Positions 10,493 through 21,736 are shown, numbered from the stretch's first letter. The stretch is DNA of 64,000 bases from Hirsutella rhossiliensis (GCF_020360975.1 NW_025408669.1:3286001-3350000), one strand, 5' to 3'. Numbers and translations are program-made. Notes: generated from the letters alone by a model not told the origin.

Positions 10493-11251
10493 TCAGACGG
10501 TATAGAAACTGCCGGTTGCCGTGTAAACATTGCGCCGATGAAACGGGCTATCAAAGTAGACGTTTTCATCCGGGTGCAAGAGCAGCTTGTTTTCCAACGC
10601 CGGCACCTTGGTCGCCCACGCCGGGCAGACTTCAGGCACCATAGGCGGCGGATCTTTGTAGCGGTTCATAATAGGCGTGTCGTTGCGGCGCAGACCGAGC
10701 TGCAGCCGCCACATAAACGACTCGACGAGTTCCTCAGCCAAGGCCGCCATGACCGCATACTGCTCCGCGTCATCGCACTCCGGGTCCGGGATGCCGACCG
10801 TGGCCCAGCCCGGAGACGAGCGGCGCCAGAAGTACTCGGTCTCGTAGGTAATCATGGGCCCGTCTGCGGCGCACACGGCCTCGTATAGGCGATAAAAGGC
10901 GCGCTGCGGCGTGTCGCGCGCCCGCCATAGCGGCATCGAGCGGAGGTACATGAGGTCGCGAACCCGGCGGCTCACGACATCGGGGTCGGCCTTGATGACG
11001 CGCGGCGGCGGCGGGACGACTGCCGCGAAGTACCAGGTGGGAAACGGCCATAGGAGGCGCAGCACAAAGAGATGGGCGTTGGGCTCCGGCGGGTGTCGCA
11101 GCGAGCGGGCATGGCGTAGCGAGTTGCGCAGTCCAAGGCCCGTCCGAGTCGGCAGCAGCCGGCGCCTCCACTTGATGAGCGGCCAGCGGTACTTGAGAGG
11201 GAGGTAGCGAAAGTTCCATAGGTAGAGGAGTGCTTCCGTTAGTCGCCCCAT
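10493..11251 (-). CDS. Conserved hypothetical protein
   Basis: Single exon, 252 residues, start MGRLTEALLYLWNF. The N-terminal 90 residues are basic and aromatic (WPLIKWRRRL; LLWPFPTWYF), suggesting membrane association. The C-terminal half is more soluble, with Trp/Tyr-rich patches (YETEYFWRR; ESFMWRLQLGLRR). No signal peptide or clear transmembrane span and no catalytic motif recognised. Convergent with the nucleotidyltransferase-like gene, the two stop codons being about 80 bp apart. Codon use is GC-rich like the core genes, unlike the 1-8 kb arm. Confidence 0.6.
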   Translation of the reverse strand: MGRLTEALLYLWNFRYLPLKYRWPLIKWRRRLLPTRTGLGLRNSLRHARSLRHPPEPNAHLFVLRLLWPFPTWYFAAVVPPPPRVIKADPDVVSRRVRDLMYLRSMPLWRARDTPQRAFYRLYEAVCAADGPMITYETEYFWRRSSPGWATVGIPDPECDDAEQYAVMAALAEELVESFMWRLQLGLRRNDTPIMNRYKDPPPMVPEVCPAWATKVPALENKLLLHPDENVYFDSPFHRRNVYTATGSFYTV

Positions 11252-12151
11252 TGTGGCGATGAGCTGCTGGGGGTTTTCATCCCGACGAAGCGTTGTCCAT
11301 GGTGGAAAGGCCGGGTGGGGTAATTGAGACGGCGAGAATTTAGCCCTCTAATATAATGTATGTACAGTACGTAGTGTATAGTTAGTTATAACTTACCTAC
11401 CTTCGTGCCGCCCCTTTAAATATTGGCTACTTACGTAAAGCTATCCGTTTCTTGGCGCTCTTCATGAAGCGGTAAGAACGTTGTTGGAGTCAATACCACC
11501 TTTCGCGTGACGTATAAGCAGGCGATAATTTGGCTATACAATGGGACGAGTGGATATGTCGTCTCTGTCTTACGCATTGTCGTGTATATTGGGACTTGTT
11601 GTCGTTCAACCTCCTGCAAAACACTTGGAAAACGGTGGTGTCGATGGGTCACGATTGAGATTGCAACAGCGCCAAAGAAGGACGCGCTCAGGCAGAGGCT
11701 TGAGAGCACGGTGGAAGAAATAGGGGCTCAGAAAGATAAATGTAGTGATGCATGTCTTGATCTATCTATTGGGATAAGAGAGGAGCTTATATAGGTATAG
11801 TGACCATAAATACGGATAACTAGCCATAAGAGGGCAATAAGATGACTTATCCCTATACCCAAGTTAGGTCTATATCTCGTCTTTAGGCTAGGGGAGTTAT
11901 GTTGGTCAGTCAGACCCCTTGTGTATGACTATTGGGTCCACTAGGCATGACTGTGGCCTCTTGTGCCCACTCTCCTCAACAGACGCAGTCTATAACCGCG
12001 CAAGCCCGCTAACTAAGTTCAGGCCCAGGCCATCTTAAAGTCTAGGGTAGGTAGTCCAAAGCAGTACCCACGCTTACGGTAAAATCGCTTCTGCAGATTG
12101 ACGAGGCCATCTTCACTCTACCCACCATCCGTCCGCACAATCCCTCCAACC
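11252..12151. other. AT-richer intergenic promoter region
   Basis: Promoters of the diverging hypothetical gene and heme lyase gene. A locally AT-rich segment at about 11,340-11,440 (TATAGTTAGTTATAACTTA-like) stands out. No coding call. Confidence 0.45.
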
Positions 12152-13142
12152 ATGGCGGACGACCCCGAGTCGGCCTGTCCCGTCGACCACCGCGCCCGCG
12201 ACGCATGGCTCGCCCAGGCCCGCGCAGCAGCCCAAGCCCCCAGCCCGCACGGCACAACCACCGCCCAGTGCCCCGTCGATGAAGCAGCTGCGCCCTCCTC
12301 CATCTCGACCGGACGCCGGTCCTGGACGCAGACGCTGACCCCGTACCTCCCCTGGTCCGGCAGCGCCGCTCCGACACGCCCCTCCTCCACGTCCTCGCGC
12401 CACGACCACAGCAACAACGGAGGGCTCGACACCGGCCGCGCCGTCTCGAGCATCCCGCGCTTCTCCCCCGGCCCGGCCGATACACGCGGAGCAGAAGCAG
12501 CCGCGGCGTGTCCCGTCGAGCACGGCGCCTCGGCAACCCCCCCCGCGGCAAATCACGAGATCGAGTCTGGCGCCGATGCCGTTTCGGGCAACTGGGTCTA
12601 CCCGTCGGAGAAGATGTTCTTCGACGCCATGAAGCGCAAGGGATACGACGCCCGCGTTGCAGACATGAAGACCGTCGTCCCCATCCACAACGCCGTCAAC
12701 GAGCGCGCGTGGAGGGAAATTCAAGCGTGGGAGGCTCCCTACCTCGACGACTCCAAGTACGCCCCTCCCTGTCCTCGACCCTCTGATGCGCTCCCTTCGC
12801 AACATAGCAAGAGAACATGAGACGAGAGATAATTGAGGTGCTAATCGGAACGGGTATGGAACTAGATGCGGTGGCCCCAAACTCGAATCCTTTGCCAACA
12901 AAAACACCCGCATGACCCCGACGGCCCGCATCAACACCATCCTCGGCTACACGGCGCCCTTTGACCGCCACGACTGGGTCATCGACCGCTGCGGCACCCG
13001 CGTCGAGTACGTCATCGACTTTTACGCAGGCCGGCCCGGCGGCCGTCAGCCCGGCCCCAGCTTCTATCTCGACGTCCGGCCAAAGCTCAATACTTGGGAG
13101 GGCGTCAAGATGCGTGCTCGGAGGTGGACCGGCATGGCTTGA
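12152..13142 (+). CDS. CYC3: Holocytochrome c synthase (cytochrome c heme lyase)
   Basis: Attaches heme covalently to apocytochrome c in the mitochondrial intermembrane space. Two exons, 12152-12756 and 12866-13142, with a 109-bp intron; 293 residues. The ATG at 12,152 lies in a strong context (CCAACCATGGCG). Three CPV heme-regulatory motifs occur (CPVDH near residue 9, CPVDE near 40, CPVEH near 125), followed by the family core: WVYPSEKMFFDAMKRKGYD, VPIHNAVNERAW with the heme-ligating His, and after the intron CGGPKLESF and PFDRHDWVIDRCG. The intron falls just before CGGPKL. The N-terminal third is low-complexity, longer than in yeast. I cannot tell cytochrome c from c1 specificity by eye. 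Confidence 0.93.
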
Positions 13143-13509
13143 CTGGGCTGTTTGGCCGACCTCGGGAGGCAGTTGATGAAAGGGACTGGGGTGGGCAAGC
13201 AACTCGATGAGGCGGCCCCTGTGTACAAGAGATGAGAGCGTGTATGATATCATAGCATCGGCGTTTACGGGACTCCAAAGAGGAGAAAAAGGAGCACGCA
13301 TATTAGACGAGCAGCGGGTTAGGCTGATTTCCTGGGACAAATCTCTCCCAAAAAATGGTGTACGACCAATCATACCACTGCTGAATATGGTCGTTCCGTT
13401 TGATCATTATTCTTTTTTTTCTCTCTTGATTCCCCTAGCCTCACAGGCGCTCGTCGTCATGCCCTCCTCTGCAGCGGCTGGGCAGCCACCGCACCACCTC
13501 CCAAGGGTC
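13143..13509. other. Convergent 3' region
   Basis: Short gap between the heme lyase stop and the RUS-family stop. Contains a T-rich run (about 13,410-13,425). No gene. Confidence 0.5.
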
Positions 13510-15038
13510 TCACTCGTTCTTTCGCTGGGTCATCTCAACGCCAAGCCGGACGCCCGGCCCCGTCTCCATGACTCCCATCTCGATATCCCATCTCTGCGAC
13601 CTCATAATGGTCCAGAGGCGTTCGTCGCGGGCGCACGGCTTCCATCCGTCAATGATCCTGCGTCGGCCATTGCCGTCTGCCGCTCTGCGCGGGCTCGGAA
13701 GCTTGGCATCTCCGTAGGGCACGTCTTTTTCCGTCACCCAAGCCGTTTCCATGGCCATGAACCATGCGAGAATGGCGTGCTTAGGCTCTGCACCGTCCCA
13801 CAGGAGGATCTTGATCTGGCCCAAGCGACCGGGCGAGTAGGGGCGGGTGAACCTGGTATGCATAGGTCCGTCGACGGCGACAATCTCCTGGTCGATGCCG
13901 TCGCTGCTCGCGGCATGGGCGTAGCTTTTGGCAAAGTCGATGTGAAAGACGGGCTCGTCGCGCGAATTGCTGATGACATCGTCCCAGAACAGGATGCGCT
14001 CTTCTTCGGCAATCTCCTTGGGAGGGCAGACGTCGCGCGACTCCATGTAGATTTGGAAGAGAAGAGTGGCGCGCTGCTTGTTGAGCGAGTTCATGCAGAC
14101 ACAGCGGACGCCACGGTAGTTGGTCCACAGGTGAGCAAGAACCAGGGCAATCACCAGACACACGACGGCCCTGGGGTCCTGCACCAGCCTGACCACAATT
14201 GTCCCCACGAGGAGGCCGACGAGACTGACGGCTGTCTCCTGGCTTGCCTCTTTGGCGCTGAGCTCGGAAAGATTGTCGTTCTTGGCAAAGTGCAAGCTCA
14301 GCGCCGCCTTGCTGGCGCCAGCCGCGACGCCGCAGATGGCCCTCAAAGCCTCGCCCGTACACATTGCGACGGCCTTGCCCCAGAAGCCGAGGTAGGGGCT
14401 GCCCAGCTCGAGGAAAAAGGCCGTGTCGTTGAAGAGGTCGGCGAGAAAGCGGTACTTTTTGGCCTCTGGCTCGATCCTCAAGCCGAAGCGGTGAGCAAAG
14501 ACAATGGTTGCTATGTTGGAGATGGCGTCCCGGAGAATGGTGAGCAGCATGGCATAGGTGGCGGATGAGTTGGCATCGCCGACGCCAAGGCCCTGGAGGA
14601 GGGCACGGCTGGCGAGGAGGGAGGTGATGGTTGAGAAGAAGGCCTGGAGGGAGTCGTAGGTCTGGTAGGCGAGATAGTCGTCCGAGACAGAGTTTGGGAA
14701 ATCGACGGGAAGAAAGGCGGAGAGGAGAAACTTACGCCAGCCACGCAGAGAGCGGAGAAGGCCTCTCTCTTTCTGGACCTAGCCACGCCTGTGAGTCTCT
14801 GCATAGCCAAGAACAGCGTTGACTGCCTCACGCCACGTACTGGGAGGATGCCTCGTGTGGGCGAATGCAGCCAGAGCTTGGGATCGTAGCCCGACTTGGA
14901 CAGCTCCACGACACTGATCTCGCGTCCCGAGTTGAGCAAGGGCGCGAAGCTGAGGTCCTCGCCGTCGCGGTCTGTCTTGAAGAGATCAGGCTCTCGGGGA
15001 TAGAGGTCGGAGAGCTCGAACCGACGATGCTGATCCAT
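13510..15038 (-). CDS. RUS family (DUF647) membrane protein
   Basis: Two exons, 14841-15038 and 13510-14778, with a 62-bp intron (GTACGT donor, CTAG acceptor); 488 residues. The acceptor was chosen because nearer AGs leave an in-frame TAG and because the result restores GWRKFLLSAFLPVDFPNSVS, the expected family entry motif. Hallmarks follow: DYLAYQTYDSLQAF, FAHRFGLRIEPEAKKYRFLADLFNDTA, GASKAALSLHFAKNDNLSELSAKEASQET and a hydrophobic segment (VSLVGLLVGTIVVRLV, then VVCLVIALVLAHLW). The family is named for Arabidopsis ROOT UV-B SENSITIVE proteins; the fungal and animal role is unclear, with transport across organelle membranes one proposal. Tandem and co-directional with the MVD gene. Confidence 0.88.
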
Positions 15039-15439
15039 GGTTGCTCTGCGTTGCTGGGTGGGAGAGGAAGCGATCGCCTGTCAGTCTAGGCGCGGGGCTG
15101 CGTGGTGCCGCAACCCAAACTGTCTGAAAAAGAGTCGAGGGTTTGCATTTGCGACCTTTTTTTGCCTTTTGGTGATGGCGGACAGGTATGCAGTGAAGCA
15201 GAGGTTGTTTCCAAGTGGTCATGCAGGTGGCTGAAAGTTGAGAGTGCGGCTTCGTCAGAGGCAGGAGTGGTGGGCAAAGCCAGCTGAGGGCAGGCAGCCT
15301 AATATTCCAGGCTTGAGGCAAGAACACGGGCGACTGCCCAGCAAGCGCGTCACCAAAATTCACTTCAAGGTCTTGAATGCTGTACATTCAGGTCGCCAAA
15401 CGGCCTTCTACTTTGCCGTTGCAATGGCTCGAGCATCCA
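15039..15439. other. Promoter/3' region between RUS-family and MVD genes
   Basis: Holds the RUS-gene promoter and the 3' end of the mevalonate diphosphate decarboxylase gene on the same strand. No extra gene seen. Confidence 0.5.
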
Positions 15440-16668
15440 CTACCTCTTCACCGGCTGGCCATCCTCCGCAACCAAATGTTCCTCCGTCTTCACCGGGCCC
15501 TCGCCAACGCCCGTCATAATCACCCTGCTCACGCCGTCCCTCAGCATGCTCGCGATGCCGCCGTCCAGCTTCACGCTCGACACCGTGCCAGCAGAGCCGT
15601 ATTTCCAGCCTGTGACGCCGCCAAGGACGGCTGAAAAGGCCCCCAGAATCGCCGCCGCGTCCTCGTCGAGGTAGTAGACGACGCAGTTTGGCCCGGCGTC
15701 AAAGGTGTAGGCCGCCACCGTCTTGCCGGCCGCGGCATTGATGGCCTCGACGGCGCGGATGGCGGCCCTGGAGACGTCGTTCATGTAGAAGATGGGCGGG
15801 TACGTGTCGGCACAACAGGCGTGGAATGAGTTGGACTCACGCATCGTCACCTCGGCAAAGACGGCAAAGTCGCGCTGCTTGATTGCTTGCTCCATGGCAA
15901 CCATGCTGGCGGGGACGCTCGCTACTCTGTGTTGGAACAGGCCCGACGTGGCAACCGTCTGCTGCATACCCGCGGTGGACGAGACGCCCTTTTTCGCGGC
16001 GCTGGCGACGAGGATGAGGGCTCGCATGTTGGGCCAGTGCGAGGCGGGGGCCACCAGGTCGGCCATGGAGTCGCTGCCGTCTTGCTTGTCGCCGGCCCTC
16101 CAGGCGACGTAGCCGCCAAACAAGCTCCGACAGGCCGAGCCGGAGCCCTGGCGCGCGATAATGCTAAGCTGGGACGGGGAGTCGGGCAGCTCGTACAGGT
16201 TCGCAATGGCCTGGACGAAGGCGGCGAAGCCCGCGGCCGACGACGCAAGCCCGGCGGCCGTGGGGAAGTTGTTCTCGGAGACGATGCTCAGCGCCATGCT
16301 GGACAGCTTGGGAAGCGACGGGTCGGCGGCCTCGAGGGCGGCTCGGCGGGCACGCAGCTCACGGAAGCATGCCTGGGTCCTGGGGCCGGCGACGTCCGAG
16401 GGCTCGCCGTTGAGGGTCAGGGTGTCGCCGTGGGCAAAGGCGGCGGAGCACGAGGCGGTCGTCAGGGTGCGCAGGTCGGCCTGGGAGAGGGTGACGGAGA
16501 GGGAGCTGTTGGTCGGGAGGTTGAGCTTGGTGTCGCGTTTGCCCCAGTACCTGCAGGCAGTCAGTGAGGGCCAAAAGGCCTTGGATGAATCGAGTCGCAT
16601 ACTTACTTGACGACGGCAATGTTGACGGGCGCCGTGGTGCTGGCCCGGTAGACCTTTGTGTCGGCCAT
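15440..16668 (-). CDS. ERG19: Mevalonate diphosphate decarboxylase
   Basis: Converts mevalonate-5-diphosphate to isopentenyl diphosphate with ATP (EC 4.1.1.33), feeding sterol and isoprenoid synthesis. Two exons, 16607-16668 and 15440-16550, with a 56-bp intron; 390 residues, matching the usual 390-400. The first exon gives MADTKVYRASTTAPVNIAVV, the second starts at the conserved YWGKRD. GHMP-kinase features are clear: LPTNSSLSVTLSQ, the ATP loop NFPTAAGLASSAAGFAAF, then RQGSGSACRSLFGG and TYPPIFYMND. No targeting signal is apparent. Single-copy core gene; the intron directly after the first conserved motif is common in ascomycetes. Confidence 0.95.
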
Positions 16669-17053
16669 TGCTGGCAGCCTCGTCACCCGGGGTTTGGAGA
16701 GAGCTCGACGCCTCGGCTTGGAAGGGAGATCGACGGTGAGGCGAGGGAGAGGGCCGTGGACGACGGGGTTGCTGGCGCGGGTGGGCAGAGATGGTGATGT
16801 GGGTGTAGCGGTGCCCCGCAATTGATTGATGCCCCCGAGTCTCGCATGCCAAAATACCCAATATTACGCAGCAATTTCACCTTCGACATCTCGCCAACTG
16901 ATACGACATCCTCCTGCGTCAGAGAGCCGAAATGGATGCGAATGGACATTGAGTCTTTGACTTTTCTCTCCAAGGGAGGGCTCTTTCAATCAAATCTCTA
17001 CACATCCCCCGACCAACACCTCGACGACATCCTAAAGTCGCCGATTCCAATCC
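16669..17053. other. MVD promoter and 3' region of the M14-like gene
   Basis: Same-strand spacer. Short overlapping frames exist but none has a domain. No element recognised. Confidence 0.5.
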
Positions 17054-18322
17054 TCAGCACTGCCACCTCCTGGGCTCGCCATCCGGCCCAGCGGCGTGCA
17101 GCAGCAGCTCCATCAGTCCCGCACCCGCTCCGCGCATGCCCTCGTGGTAGGAGCGGCTGGAGGGGTAGCTGAGGAAGCAGTTGCCGCGCCCAAACACCAT
17201 GGCCGCGCTCATGGGATCCAGCGTCAGGCTGTTGATGCGGTTGGCGCCGCACTCGTGGCCGTAGTATCCAGAGCTGGCCCAGTCGGTGCTCGCTCCAGTG
17301 CTCGGCGGGCCTCTCCCCCAGTGCTGCACAACTGTTCCCCGGAACGGACGCGCAATGCGTGTTGCCGCGGCTTCCTGGCTGGCCCGCGCATCGGGCTCCG
17401 TGTATTCCTTGTACGGCGGAGCAGTGCTGGCCTCGCTCAGCTCGGCTCCGAAGCACCCCTTGTACGTGCTGTTCCTAAAGTTCTGCGCGGCGTCAGACGT
17501 CTGCACGTCGGCGTGGCCCCAGCCCCATTGGACGGCCATGAAGCCCGCCGGGCGAAGGCTGAGATACCACGAGACGTCGTCGAACTTGTTGATGAACCAC
17601 ATCATGTTTTGCGTCTCGGCCTCCGACTGGGGCGCATAGCCAGGGAAGAACAGGAACCTTTCGCCGCGGCTGACATGGTGCCTGAGTGCCGGGTCCTCGC
17701 CCTTCCACTCAAAGGGAAAGTTTTGGTCAAGATGGACTCCGCCCCGCTGCTTGTCCCCCTCGATCGTCGTTGTGTTGCGGTTCTTGGTCCAGCAATCGCC
17801 CGTCGAGCTGTCGTGTACGGCTCCATCGGGGTTGGACAGGGGCAAGGCCGCGACGCCCGCCGAGAGGGCCGTCGTCACCTGCTCCTTGGTGTAGGTCTGG
17901 TTGCCATAGACGAGACCAACGCCCGTCTTGTTTGCATACAGCAGGTCGGAGAGAAAGTACAAGACAAAGTCGGGACCGCCGCGCTCGGCCGCGCTGATTC
18001 CGCTGGCGATGACGACTCGCGGCTCGCCGATGGCAGCTCCGTAGACCTTTCTGCCTTCAAACGTCTTGTACGGCGCCTCAACCATCTGGACTTGTGGAAA
18101 CTCGTCGGCCAGTTGCTCAAGACCAGTCTGAATCTCGTCGATGTTGAGAAGAGACCCCAAATCTCTCTCGCCGAGTCCTAGGCCGGTAAGGGCAGCCGTG
18201 CCATTCTTGAAACGATTACCTCGACCAATAGGCAAGCTTCGTATCGTTTGAGAAGGCTCGGCATGGGCCTGGACTGCGTAATGGAGTGTCAGCCCAAGCG
18301 GTATCGCCAGTTGAAACCTCAT
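17054..18322 (-). CDS. Secreted M14 carboxypeptidase-like pseudoenzyme
   Basis: Single exon, 422 residues, with a signal peptide (MRFQLAIPLGLTLHYAVQAH). The metallocarboxypeptidase scaffold is readable: YKTFEGRKVYGAAIG (residues 85-99), GISAAERGG (108-116), LSNPDGAVHDSSTGDCWTKN (162-181), GGVHLDQNFPFEW (194-206) and YLSLRPAGFMAVQWGWGH (253-270). Compared with active M14 enzymes the first zinc His is Ser-110 although Glu-113 remains, the substrate Arg of the N-R-N motif is Gln-200, the third zinc His is replaced around Leu-255 to Arg-257, and no catalytic Glu motif appears near the C-terminus. Five Cys and several N-glycosylation sequons (NGT, NKT, NQT, NTT, NST) fit secretion. Likely a binding or regulatory protein rather than a peptidase. 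Confidence 0.75.
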   Translation of the reverse strand: MRFQLAIPLGLTLHYAVQAHAEPSQTIRSLPIGRGNRFKNGTAALTGLGLGERDLGSLLNIDEIQTGLEQLADEFPQVQMVEAPYKTFEGRKVYGAAIGEPRVVIASGISAAERGGPDFVLYFLSDLLYANKTGVGLVYGNQTYTKEQVTTALSAGVAALPLSNPDGAVHDSSTGDCWTKNRNTTTIEGDKQRGGVHLDQNFPFEWKGEDPALRHHVSRGERFLFFPGYAPQSEAETQNMMWFINKFDDVSWYLSLRPAGFMAVQWGWGHADVQTSDAAQNFRNSTYKGCFGAELSEASTAPPYKEYTEPDARASQEAAATRIARPFRGTVVQHWGRGPPSTGASTDWASSGYYGHECGANRINSLTLDPMSAAMVFGRGNCFLSYPSSRSYHEGMRGAGAGLMELLLHAAGPDGEPRRWQC

Positions 18323-19459
18323 GGCAGCGTCTGAGTGATGGTGCCTGAGACAAGAGCTGGGCTAGTCGTGGAGAGAAGGGGACGAGATCAGGCACCAAAG
18401 GAAGTGAACAGAGGCTGCGAGAGCTTCTTATATTCAAAGCCAATGATTTTGGACATGGTATCTGATTACACGCTCCACGGTTACTGGTATATCATAGAAC
18501 TTGCTTGCGACGTCCTGCATAACGCAGACACTTTGAACGCGGACTGAATTTCTACAGCGTAACATCCTCACCGACTTATTGAAAGACTTGGCAGAGAAAC
18601 GTGTTGCGGGCAGTCTTGGCCATCCAGCGTCCAGGTTCTGTACCGAGTCAGACGGGTTACAGCCAAGAGTTCTTGATCAGTCGAGTTTTGATCCCCATAC
18701 TCCACGGGCTCCTCTTGGCTCAGCTCTTTCACGGTAAGGTGATTTCAATGCCGCCGAACGCAACCCGGCAACTACTGGATCAGCTCGATTTAAGCTTGCA
18801 CCGCTTTAAATCCCGCGTGGACCTTGTTTGCTTGTTTCCGCAAGTCAAAGGGATGATGGGACCCCATGTGGCTGTCTTGTCATCAGAAACCCGGCCGACA
18901 TCGGCCCCTTTTAACTTGCCGGACGGCAACGAACAGCCTGCAAACCAGCGGGTACCATAAGAGATTTTGGGATTTAGAGTCTTGCTGTTCGGCCAACTCT
19001 ATTCGGCCAACCAACCTGCAATCCTGTGGGCAGGACCTCGAGTCAGCCCAGTTTGGGGTAGGTGTAATTATTGCCGCACTCATCAGTACCATTGCCTTTG
19101 CCGCTGCTTATGTCGCCTCTCCGTGAGGCTACGGCCAAGCGGGTATATTTTCCAACTGTTGAATAATTGCGTCTTCAACTGCTGCTATACATCCCGATAT
19201 TATCAGGTATACACTGTCTACGAAGTACCTGCCAAGTAGTTGGCAGCTATCCCAAGAGGCTCAGTAGCGTGTAGGAGCTCGGGAGTCTCGCTGACGTCAT
19301 GCAACTTAGACCACTCTCGCCTCTCTCTCCCTGTCTTACCGCCTCCCTCAACCCTGCCCTTTGGCGAATTTCAAACTCCGCACCATCGAAAAGACCCGAT
19401 CATATCTTGGGCATTCAACAGGGCCCTTCAGGCTTCAGAATTGGCGCTTGCGGTGCGCC
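18323..19459. other. Divergent intergenic region
   Basis: About 1.1 kb between the divergent M14-like and calcium uniporter genes, holding both promoters. No supportable open frame, RNA gene or repeat. Confidence 0.5.
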
Positions 19460-20965
19460 ATGAGTGGTGTCTTGGGGCGAGCAACACTGTGCGCGCCTGC
19501 GTTGGCGCGCGTCGGGCCATCAAACGCCAAGCACCTCTTCGAGGCTCTGCGACAGACCCGGACGCGACAGACGGTCTGCTTCTCGCGCTCATTCTCGGCC
19601 TCGTTGGCCGTCCGCGGCCATGACCGGCCCTCGTCGGCCGGCCAGCCGCCCCAGAAGACGGTCGGGGACGGCAGGGAGCCGGTGACAACGACCAAGAGTC
19701 AGCAGAGAAAGGCCTACGACCGTCCGTGGCTGCGCGAGAGCAGCAATGCCTTGCCCGAGGCCACCTCCAACGACCCTGCCGCCGGGGACGGCACCAAAGG
19801 TACAGCACCAGCTGAACGGTGAAGGAGCTTATGCTAACCCCGAACCAAAGGCCGCCTGTTGACGACACCCACTCGGCTGCTCAAGCTCATCCTTCCCATG
19901 CCCTTCAACCCCGAGCAGGAACACATCAACGCTAGCGAGGAAGAGAAGCGACACTGGAGCAAGGAGACGGTCGAGCCCCTGGCCCTGCTCGTCCACCCCC
20001 AGCAGCCGCTCTCGTACCTGGAACGCCTGATACAAGCCGAGATCCCCCCGATGCGCAAGGGCAACCGAGAAAAGCTTCCCGACGTCATCTTCCGTGCAGA
20101 GTCGGGTCACAAGAAGCCCAAGGGGGACTCGGCCGAGAAGCGCGGCGCAAACGTCGCCCCATACTCGGGCCTCGGACGCGAGGGCCCCAGCAAGAGCGAG
20201 ACCAGCTGGGTGCGGTGGAGCAGCAGCACCGAGGTCGGCGACTTTATCAGGGACGCGGCGCACGGGCGAGAGTTTGCCATCGACATCGAGGGCCTCTCCC
20301 AGGAGCTTCGCGTGGCCGTGCCGAGCTTCAAGGACCGCACCTACTACATGCGCATGCGGCTGAGGAAGATGTCTCGCCAGATCGACAAAATGTCGCACGT
20401 CAAAAAGGACTGCGACCTGCTGGCACACAAGGGCGCATACCGCCTGGCCAAGGGCGGCTTCGCGGCGCTCGCCGGCTGGTGGGGCATCGTCTACTACGTC
20501 ACCTTCCACACCGACATGGGATGGGACCTCGTCGAGCCCGTCACCTACCTGGCCGGCCTGGCCACCATCATGGGCGGCTACCTGTGGTTCCTATTCATCA
20601 GCCGGGACCTCAGCTACAAGGCGGCCATGAACGTGACGGTGTCGCGCCGGCAAAACGCCCTCTACCAGGAACGCGGCTTTGACCAGCAGAAGTGGGACCA
20701 GCTGGTCCACGAGGCAAACCTGCTGAGGAGGGAGATTAAGCTGGCGGCCACCGAGTACGACGTCGAGTGGGACGAGATGGGCGACCTCGGCGGCGAGGAG
20801 GTCCGACAGGTCCTCGAGGAGGAGCGCAGCGAGAGGAAGAGGCGGAGGCAGGATGATGACGATGGCGACGAGGACGAGGATGAGGGCGACAAGGGCGACA
20901 AGGGCAAGGCAAATGAGGGGGACAAGGGCGGGGATACAGGCAAGGACGCTTCCAAAGAGCAGTGA
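19460..20965 (+). CDS. MCU: Mitochondrial calcium uniporter (MCU)
   Basis: Pore subunit of the inner-membrane calcium uniporter. Two exons, 19460-19799 and 19851-20965, with a 51-bp intron; 484 residues. The ATG at 19,460 begins a basic, Ser/Arg-rich presequence ([20 protein letters not shown]). A coiled region ([20 protein letters not shown]) precedes TM1 (about 315-332, [17 protein letters not shown]), then the selectivity-filter loop [10 protein letters not shown] with Trp-338, Asp-339, Glu-342 and Pro-343, then TM2 (about 344-362). A second coiled coil and a very acidic, Lys/Asp-rich tail ([12 protein letters not shown]) follow. An earlier in-frame ATG at 19,361 exists but gives a less typical presequence. 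Lone fungal MCU proteins act without EMRE. Confidence 0.94.
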
Positions 20966-21736
20966 GGCTGGGTTCTGGTCTTGGAGCTGCTCGGGCAAGG
21001 CTGACAAGAAGTGACTGGGACGGGGCCGACTTCATTTCTGGTGACAGCGGGAAGCTGGCGCTTTCTTTGTCCCTTGTTCCTTGATGTTTGCGGACAAGCA
21101 CATGGGCTCATATATATAGAAAGCCGGGTCTCAAGGTAGAGCCCACGACGGCTTTGGTGGTGCTCGTCGAGAGGTTTTAGAAGAGAGGCAAACGCAATTT
21201 CTGAACCAATCTGGTACTCGCAGTGTCCATCGTGGTGTAGGTGAGGTACCTCTTATTCTCGACGAGGAGAAGTCCACAGCATCCATCCAAGGCATCCATG
21301 TACATCCATCTACATATAGGCAGAGCGGGTTTGTGCCAAGAAAGCCGGACCCCCGAGCCTTGTAATTATACGCTGCCTGTACCCGCCCGGTACGTAGTTG
21401 GTAGACGAATGATAAAACTTACACGGGCACAAGGGCTACGCAAGCAGCTCCAGGCCCCCCCGTAGATGCAAGTCGATTTCCCGGCCGCCCCAGGTTGCAT
21501 TCGGCTCGTCCTCCCCGCGTCATCCGGCTGCCCCCACCCCCATGACATCGTAGCTCGTCCGACGGCCCTCTTCCTCTGCTTCTCGCCACACGCACACATC
21601 GGAAAGGAACAGACCTCCGTCTCCTCTCCTCGCCGAATCCTCAGCAAGCAAAGGACGGCGCGCCCAGGGCCCTGACAAGACAGAGACAAGGGCATCATCT
21701 CCTGGCGGCTGCCGGGCCGGGCCGGGACGGGCAAAG
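20966..21736. other. Intergenic, MCU 3' end and acetyltransferase promoter
   Basis: 770 bp. Contains GATA-like cores (for example GAATGATAAAAC near 21,407) but no full SreA-type ATCWGATAA site that I can see. No gene. Confidence 0.45.

Noticed and set aside
19361..19459. Upstream ATG for the calcium uniporter
   Set aside because: Adds 33 residues without targeting character; the ATG at 19,460 starts a normal mitochondrial presequence.
20966..21736. Iron-responsive GATA (SreA) operator upstream of the hydroxyornithine acyltransferase
   Set aside because: Only isolated GATA cores are visible, none matching the extended ATCWGATAA site.
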